This document shows positions 59,441 through 64,000 of a stretch of 64,000 nucleotides of DNA, in pieces. The stretch comes from Raineya sp. Lineage in GTDB: Bacteria > Bacteroidota > Bacteroidia > Cytophagales > Thermonemataceae. Numbering within the stretch: the stretch's first letter is position 1; every line of letters begins with the position of its first letter. Location of the stretch: assembly GCA_025454915.1 (NCBI GenBank), contig JALONN010000001.1, positions 496,001-560,000 of the forward strand. The letters run 5' to 3'. Below the pieces are notes generated by a model that did no database searches, was not told the origin of the DNA, and saw nothing but the letters and a program-made list of their open reading frames with translations. Position numbers and translations under genes: made by a program.

Positions 59441-60958
59441 TTATGCTGTTTTAAATCCTAGAATGTCATCTACGTATTCTCTGGAGTTTGCCAGACGAGG
59501 AACTTTGTGTTGTCCACCTAATTTACCTTTCTTTTTGAGCCAATTATGGAATGTATCTCTTTCAACACTATGGATAACAGGCATTTGAAGAGCAATATCC
59601 TGATACCTTTTGGCATCATAATCAGAATTAACTTCTCGAAGCGTTTTATCTAAAATATTTGTAAATATTTCTAAATCAGAAGGTTCTTTATCAAATTCAA
59701 TTACCCATTCATGTCCTCCTTTGCTGGAGCCGTCAATATAAATAGGGCAGGCTGTAAAATCGACAATGGTTGCACCTGTTTCTTTACAAGCTTTGGCAAT
59801 GGCTATATCAGCATTTTCAACCATCAATTCCTCACCAAAAGCATTGATAAAATGCTTTGTTCTACCACTAATTTTAATTCGATAAGGATTTTTAGAAGTA
59901 AACTTAACCGTATCGCCAATTTTATAACGCCATAAGCCTCCGTTGGTAGAAATAATCATGGCATAATTGGTATCAAGTTCTACTTCTGAGATAGTCTTTG
60001 TTTTTGGATAGGGATTGTCCCATTCATCCATTTCTACAAACTCATAAAATACTCCATAATCAAGCATCAGGAGCATATCATCTCTTGATAAATCATCTTG
60101 TAAACCAAAAAAACCTTCAGAAGCATTGTAAACTTCCATATAGTCTATCCCTGGAGCAAGCTGATTGAATAAATGTCTGTATGGTTGGAAAGAAACAGCC
60201 CCATGAAAAAAGGCTTCTAAGTTCTCCCAAACTTCCAAAATATGCTTTTTACCTGTAATTTCAAGAACTCTTTGCAATACCACAATCATCCATGTAGGAA
60301 CACCCAAAAGGCTGGTAATATTTAGAGGAATGGTTTCTCTAGCCATTCTTTCAATTTTATCTTCCCATTTAGAGAGCATAGCCACCTCCAGACTAGGAGC
60401 TCTGAGTTTTTGAGCCCAAGTGGGTAACTGTTGTGTGATTACTGCCGAAACATCTCCATAAAATATGCCTTTGGTGTCAGGGCTTTCTTGGAAAGTCCCA
60501 CCAATACCTAAGCCTTTTCCAACCATAAATTTGGTATTCGGGCGGCTTTCTATGTATAAGGCAATCAGGTCTTTACCTCCTCTGAAATGACAAGTATGTA
60601 ACGATTCTCTTGAGACAGGTATGAATTTGCTTCGGGCATCAGTTGTTCCAGAAGACTTTGAAAACCAGTAAATAGGCGTATTCCACAAAATATTTTGCTC
60701 ACCTTTCATCATTCTGCTGATATAAGGTACAAAATCTTCGTAAGATGAAATAGGAACTTTTTTGCTGTATTGCTCAAAGTTTTGAATGTTGGCATAGTCA
60801 TATTTTTTGCCCCATTCAGTATTCTTACCAGCCTGCATGATTGATACAAACTGTTTTTCTTGCACTTTATCAGCATGAGTCATAAAATACTCAATACGCT
60901 GATAAGGTTTGTGTAGAAAATACCTAATAAGAGGTGTTATGGGGCTAAGCCAGTTCAT
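59441..60958 (-). CDS. GH3-family (auxin-responsive GH3-like) acyl-adenylating protein
   Basis: Start at 60958 (MNWLSPITPLIRYFLHKPY) preferred over 61009. About 505 residues. YWFSKSSGTTDARSKFIPVS is the ATP/AMP-binding P-loop of GH3 proteins (SSGTT), with MEVYNASEGFFGLQ and YRIKISGRTKHFINAFGEE as later motifs (YNASEG, GR-x-KH). The family conjugates acyl acids to amino acids in plants; bacterial roles are unknown. Convergent with the histidine-periodic lipoprotein and upstream of hisB. Confidence 0.85.
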   Translation of the reverse strand: MNWLSPITPLIRYFLHKPYQRIEYFMTHADKVQEKQFVSIMQAGKNTEWGKKYDYANIQNFEQYSKKVPISSYEDFVPYISRMMKGEQNILWNTPIYWFSKSSGTTDARSKFIPVSRESLHTCHFRGGKDLIALYIESRPNTKFMVGKGLGIGGTFQESPDTKGIFYGDVSAVITQQLPTWAQKLRAPSLEVAMLSKWEDKIERMARETIPLNITSLLGVPTWMIVVLQRVLEITGKKHILEVWENLEAFFHGAVSFQPYRHLFNQLAPGIDYMEVYNASEGFFGLQDDLSRDDMLLMLDYGVFYEFVEMDEWDNPYPKTKTISEVELDTNYAMIISTNGGLWRYKIGDTVKFTSKNPYRIKISGRTKHFINAFGEELMVENADIAIAKACKETGATIVDFTACPIYIDGSSKGGHEWVIEFDKEPSDLEIFTNILDKTLREVNSDYDAKRYQDIALQMPVIHSVERDTFHNWLKKKGKLGGQHKVPRLANSREYVDDILGFKTA

Positions 60959-61058
60959 GAGTGCTTCAAATAACGCAATTTTATATCTAAAAAAACAAAT
61001 AGACTGCAAAAATACAAATTTTTACAATCTATTTGCAAATGTTTGTATTATCTAAATT

Positions 61059-62177
61059 TTATAAAATTCCTTTGGTAGAAGGCAAATCGTTATGTTCAAT
61101 AGTTATAGCCATCTTTATGGCTTTGGCAAAAGATTTAAAAATACCTTCAATAATATGATGGTCGTTGGTTCCTGTTGCCTTGATATGCAAATTACACAAT
61201 GAAGTATCTGAAAACGATTTGAAGAAATGCTCAAACATTTCAGTAGGCATACCACCAACTTTTTCTCTCTTGAATGGGGCATCCCACACAAAATAAGGTC
61301 TTCCTGAAAAATCGAGGGCTGTTTGGGCAAGCGTTTCATCCATAGGCAAAGAAAAATGTCCATAACGAGCAATGCCTCGTTTTTCTCCAAGGGCTTTTCT
61401 GAAAGCCTCACCCAAAGCAAGTCCAGTGTCTTCGATGCTGTGGTGTTCGTCAATATGTAAATCGCCTTTTACCTTAATTTCCAATCCTATACGGGCATGT
61501 TTGGCTATTTGCTCAAGCATGTGGTCAAAAAAGCCAATACCAGTATCTAAAATAGGCGAAAAATTACGATCTAAATCTATACGAATATAAATATCTGTTT
61601 CTTTGGTAGTTCTGTGAACCGTACCAACTCTTCCCTGAGCTTTTTCAACGAATTTTGTTACAACATCCCAATCTGCATTTTGTAAAGCAAGAGCTTTTGA
61701 ATGTTTTTCCTGAAACTCAAAGGCATTATTATTCAAAAAAATACCTTTGATACCCATGTTGTAGGCAAGTTCTACATCTGTAAGTCTGTCGCCAATGACA
61801 AAACATTTGCTATAATCAATATCGTTTTGGTTTAGATAATGTGTAACCAGACCCGTTCTGGGTTTGCGAGTAGGGGAGTTTTCATGTTCAAAAGATTTAT
61901 CAATCAAGACTTCTTTGAAATGAATGCCTTCATTTTCAAGAGTTTCCATCATTTTGTTATGAGGCTCCCAAAAATCAGGTTCAGGAAAAGAGTCTGTTCC
62001 CAGACCATCCTGATTGGTAACCATCACAAGTTCGTAGCCTAAAGTATTTTGCAAATAATACAAATTACGCAATACTTTCGGTAGAAACGAAAGTTTAGCT
62101 AGTGAGTCAATCTGGAAATTATCTTGAGGTTCTACGATAATAGTACCATCTCTGTCTATAAAAAGAATTTTACGCAT
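61059..62177 (-). CDS. hisB: bifunctional histidinol-phosphatase/imidazoleglycerol-phosphate dehydratase
   Basis: 372 residues. N-terminal HAD phosphatase (LFIDRDGTIIVEP, catalytic D8/D10 region; VMVTNQDGLG; CFVIGDRLTDVELA). Residues ~178-372 form IGP dehydratase (DLDRNFSPILDTGIGFFDHML, DLHIDEHHSIEDTGLALGEAF, HFFKSFSD, ATGTNDHHIIEGIFKSFAKAI) with the two metal-binding H-x-x-E-DT sites. Catalyses steps 6 and 8 of histidine synthesis. Other his genes are not in the window. Confidence 0.95.
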   Translation of the reverse strand: MRKILFIDRDGTIIVEPQDNFQIDSLAKLSFLPKVLRNLYYLQNTLGYELVMVTNQDGLGTDSFPEPDFWEPHNKMMETLENEGIHFKEVLIDKSFEHENSPTRKPRTGLVTHYLNQNDIDYSKCFVIGDRLTDVELAYNMGIKGIFLNNNAFEFQEKHSKALALQNADWDVVTKFVEKAQGRVGTVHRTTKETDIYIRIDLDRNFSPILDTGIGFFDHMLEQIAKHARIGLEIKVKGDLHIDEHHSIEDTGLALGEAFRKALGEKRGIARYGHFSLPMDETLAQTALDFSGRPYFVWDAPFKREKVGGMPTEMFEHFFKSFSDTSLCNLHIKATGTNDHHIIEGIFKSFAKAIKMAITIEHNDLPSTKGIL

Positions 62178-62185
62178 AAATAAGT

Positions 62186-63151
62186 TTATAGGGTTTCAGC
62201 TCGTTGTTTTTCTATTTGTAAAATATTATTTTGAATATCTTGCATAATCCATTTTGTCCACCAACTGGCATAGAAATTGAAAGTTGTAGAGAGTTTAAAA
62301 TGGCTATATAAATGCAGTCTGTATGTTTTTTCATTAAGTTTCTCAAGTTCATAAGTGCCATTGAGAACATCAAAATATTTGCCACCAATTACAACATGTT
62401 CATCCATAGTTGTAGAAGGTATTTCGTGAGGATACGCTTTAATTGAAAATACCATTTTCTTTTGATGAATGTATTCTGAAACAGTTTCATGAAATACCAA
62501 TCCATTTGTAAAAATAGCTTTTCTGTATGCACCTACACCTTCATAATTCAATTCTGCTTTTACAGGTCTTGGAAATCCCAAAGCTCTTGTAAGCCAACCT
62601 TTATCTTGTTCTTGTGGAATTTCTTTTACTTTGGTTACATTTTGCCATATTTTTTCAGCAGAAGCGTTGATGTCAATATAAGTGTATGCCTTGTAAGTTC
62701 CTGGTATAGAGCCAATCATAGACTCTATAGGAGACATAAAAATTGGAAGAAGAGCAAAAAAAGATACATACATCGTATTGTTTTTCTTCCTGAATTTTAA
62801 ATATGCACCAATAAAACCACCAATAGATGCTCCAAGAAGAAATAAAGGTAAAACCATTATCCAACAAGCCCAACCTTCTACCGAAAAAAGTAGGGTTATT
62901 CCAAGAAAAATTCCTATAGGAATCCAAGGAGCCATGACTTTATAATCCCAACTTCGAGCTTTTTCTTCACTAGAAAAATAAACTATCAAAATACCCATTA
63001 CTGTGGGTAAACAAAACAGAAATGAGATAGACATTATCCCAAAAAGCTCTGACCAAGAATGTACACCAAAAAAGAATCGAAGTACAATTGCATAAGCAAT
63101 AGGTATCCCTAGAATTTTTAAGGTATTGAGTATGTTTTGTTTATTAATCAT
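62186..63151 (-). CDS. membrane protein with SRPBCC/polyketide-cyclase-like domain
   Basis: 321 residues. Four N-terminal hydrophobic helices (~10-155), then a soluble ~150-residue domain (YIDINASAEKIWQNVTKVKEIPQ, VGAYRKAIFTNGLVFHETV, VIGGKYFDVLNGTYELEKL), the strand-helix plan of SRPBCC lipid-binding proteins. Ligand unknown. Nine bases upstream of hisB on the same strand, perhaps by chance. Confidence 0.65.
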   Translation of the reverse strand: MINKQNILNTLKILGIPIAYAIVLRFFFGVHSWSELFGIMSISFLFCLPTVMGILIVYFSSEEKARSWDYKVMAPWIPIGIFLGITLLFSVEGWACWIMVLPLFLLGASIGGFIGAYLKFRKKNNTMYVSFFALLPIFMSPIESMIGSIPGTYKAYTYIDINASAEKIWQNVTKVKEIPQEQDKGWLTRALGFPRPVKAELNYEGVGAYRKAIFTNGLVFHETVSEYIHQKKMVFSIKAYPHEIPSTTMDEHVVIGGKYFDVLNGTYELEKLNEKTYRLHLYSHFKLSTTFNFYASWWTKWIMQDIQNNILQIEKQRAETL

Positions 63152-63197
63152 TTTTATTTTATAAAAGAGAAAGCTCTCAAATTAATTAGATAAAGTA

Positions 63198-64000
63198 TTA
63201 ACTAATTTTCGCTCCATTCCAGATGGCTGCTGAAGGCTCAATAAATTTAAGGCTTCCGTCTTTGTCTTCAGCCATTAAAATCATCCCATTAGACATTTCG
63301 CCCATCATTTTACGAGGAGCAAGGTTACAAAGTACACAAACCTGTTTTCCTACAACTTCTTCAGGGGAGAAATGTTTGGCAATACCACTTAAAACTACTC
63401 TTTCATCAATGCCCGTATCTAATAAAAGTTTTAATAATTTATCAGATTTAGGCATTTTTTCAGCTTTTAGTATCGTAGCTACACGAATATCCAATTTTGC
63501 AAAATCGTCATAAGTAATCTCTGAAGCCAAAGGCTGAGGCTTTTTGTTGTCTAATTCATTCATTTTTTCTCTTTCTGCTAAAATATTTAGTTGTTTTTGA
63601 ACTATATCATCTTCAATTTTTTCAAATAATAAGCCTGTTTGTTCAATTTTCTGACCTGAAATAAGCAAATCCTGATTTCCGAGTTCATTCCAGTAAAATT
63701 TACCAACTCCTAAAGCCTTTTGAAGTTTTTGAGCTGTAAAAGGCAAGAAAGGCTCTATTAAAAATGCCAGATTAGCCGTTAGTTGTAAAGCCAAATGCAA
63801 TACATTTTCGATACGAGCTTTGTTTCCTTCAAAATCTTTGGCAAGTTTCCAAGGCTCATTTTCTTGGAAATATTTGTTTCCAATACTCGAAAGCTCCATG
63901 ATATAGCCCAAAGCCTCACGAAAACGATAATTTTCGATACTTTCACCTATTTTATTGGGAAACGTTCTCAAACTTTCAACCAAATCTATATCTACTTTCT
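63198..64000 (-). CDS. metG: methionyl-tRNA synthetase, C-terminal part (runs off right edge)
   Basis: The frame is open to the right edge, so only the C-terminal ~267 residues are visible. The anticodon-binding helical domain (~first 110 residues; YIMELSSIGNKYFQENEPWKLAKD, LAFLIEPFLPFTAQKLQKAL) is followed by a linker and a C-terminal tRNA-binding OB domain (~155-260; DFAKLDIRVATILKAEKMPKSDKLLKL, VGKQVCVLCNLAPRKMMGEMSNGMILMA). This is the dimerising MetRS C-terminus. Catalytic HIGH/KMSKS are outside the window. Confidence 0.93.
   Translation of the reverse strand, partial: KVDIDLVESLRTFPNKIGESIENYRFREALGYIMELSSIGNKYFQENEPWKLAKDFEGNKARIENVLHLALQLTANLAFLIEPFLPFTAQKLQKALGVGKFYWNELGNQDLLISGQKIEQTGLLFEKIEDDIVQKQLNILAEREKMNELDNKKPQPLASEITYDDFAKLDIRVATILKAEKMPKSDKLLKLLLDTGIDERVVLSGIAKHFSPEEVVGKQVCVLCNLAPRKMMGEMSNGMILMAEDKDGSLKFIEPSAAIWNGAKIS

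Overview
The window is an AT-rich stretch of a Bacteroidota chromosome, most likely Cytophagales-like. Support comes from the gene families present (TPR-caspase proteins, a GH3-family enzyme, DUF4349 and DUF3592 proteins, many small secreted proteins and lipoproteins), a textbook Bacteroidota promoter (TTTG-N19-TAnnTTTG at 58815-58845), and A/T-rich stem terminators. No ribosomal RNA is present. Genus cannot be fixed from the sequence alone.

Region 1 (1-12.4 kb) is a compact, one-direction array of about 24 small genes that looks like the structural, entry and lysis part of an integrated virus or related element. At least ten proteins carry one hydrophobic segment at an N- or C-terminal end, and many of these are tied to peptidoglycan functions: a YkuD-like enzyme, a GH108 muramidase and several peptidoglycan-binding domains. 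Further genes encode an HExxH metallopeptidase, a permuted papain-like enzyme, an amidase, an annexin-like repeat protein, beta-rich spike or fibre candidates, and a holin/spanin-like set. Terminase, portal, tape-measure and sheath genes are not seen; the capsid and packaging genes would lie left of the window. A tailless, membrane-containing virus is the working hypothesis, not a proven identity. A terminator at 12401-12436 ends the block.

Region 2 (12.6-15.3 kb) holds two secreted-protein genes, a divergent tyrosine recombinase flanked by two related palindromes, and tRNA-Leu(CAA), whose 3' end faces the element and is a plausible attachment site.

Region 3 (15.4-24.8 kb) is mostly core chromosome: lipoamide dehydrogenase, a radical SAM protein, chorismate mutase/prephenate dehydratase, a DEAD-box helicase, a GT39-type glycosyltransferase and dUTPase. 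A translationally coupled two-gene unit with an AbiEii-like nucleotidyltransferase is embedded here.

Region 4 (24.8-38.9 kb) is a patchwork of small accessory genes: acetyltransferase, methyltransferases, GrpB, HEAT-repeat, DUF2314-ankyrin, MliC-like, several lipoproteins and a protein with a HEPN-type R-N-x4-H motif. It ends with a pseudouridine synthase and tRNA-His.

Region 5 (38.9-64 kb) contains an EnvC-like protein, a histone-deacetylase-family enzyme, a WYL regulator, urocanate hydratase, a surface-glycan cluster (two sugar-nucleotide epimerases, GT2, two large membrane proteins, and an RmlD-like reductase), a TPR-caspase protein, a HAMP-GAF sensor, LD-carboxypeptidase, a histidine-periodic lipoprotein, a GH3-family enzyme, bifunctional HisB, and the C-terminal part of methionyl-tRNA synthetase running off the right edge. 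A palindromic intergenic repeat built from AAACCTATAAGGTTT occurs in three places.
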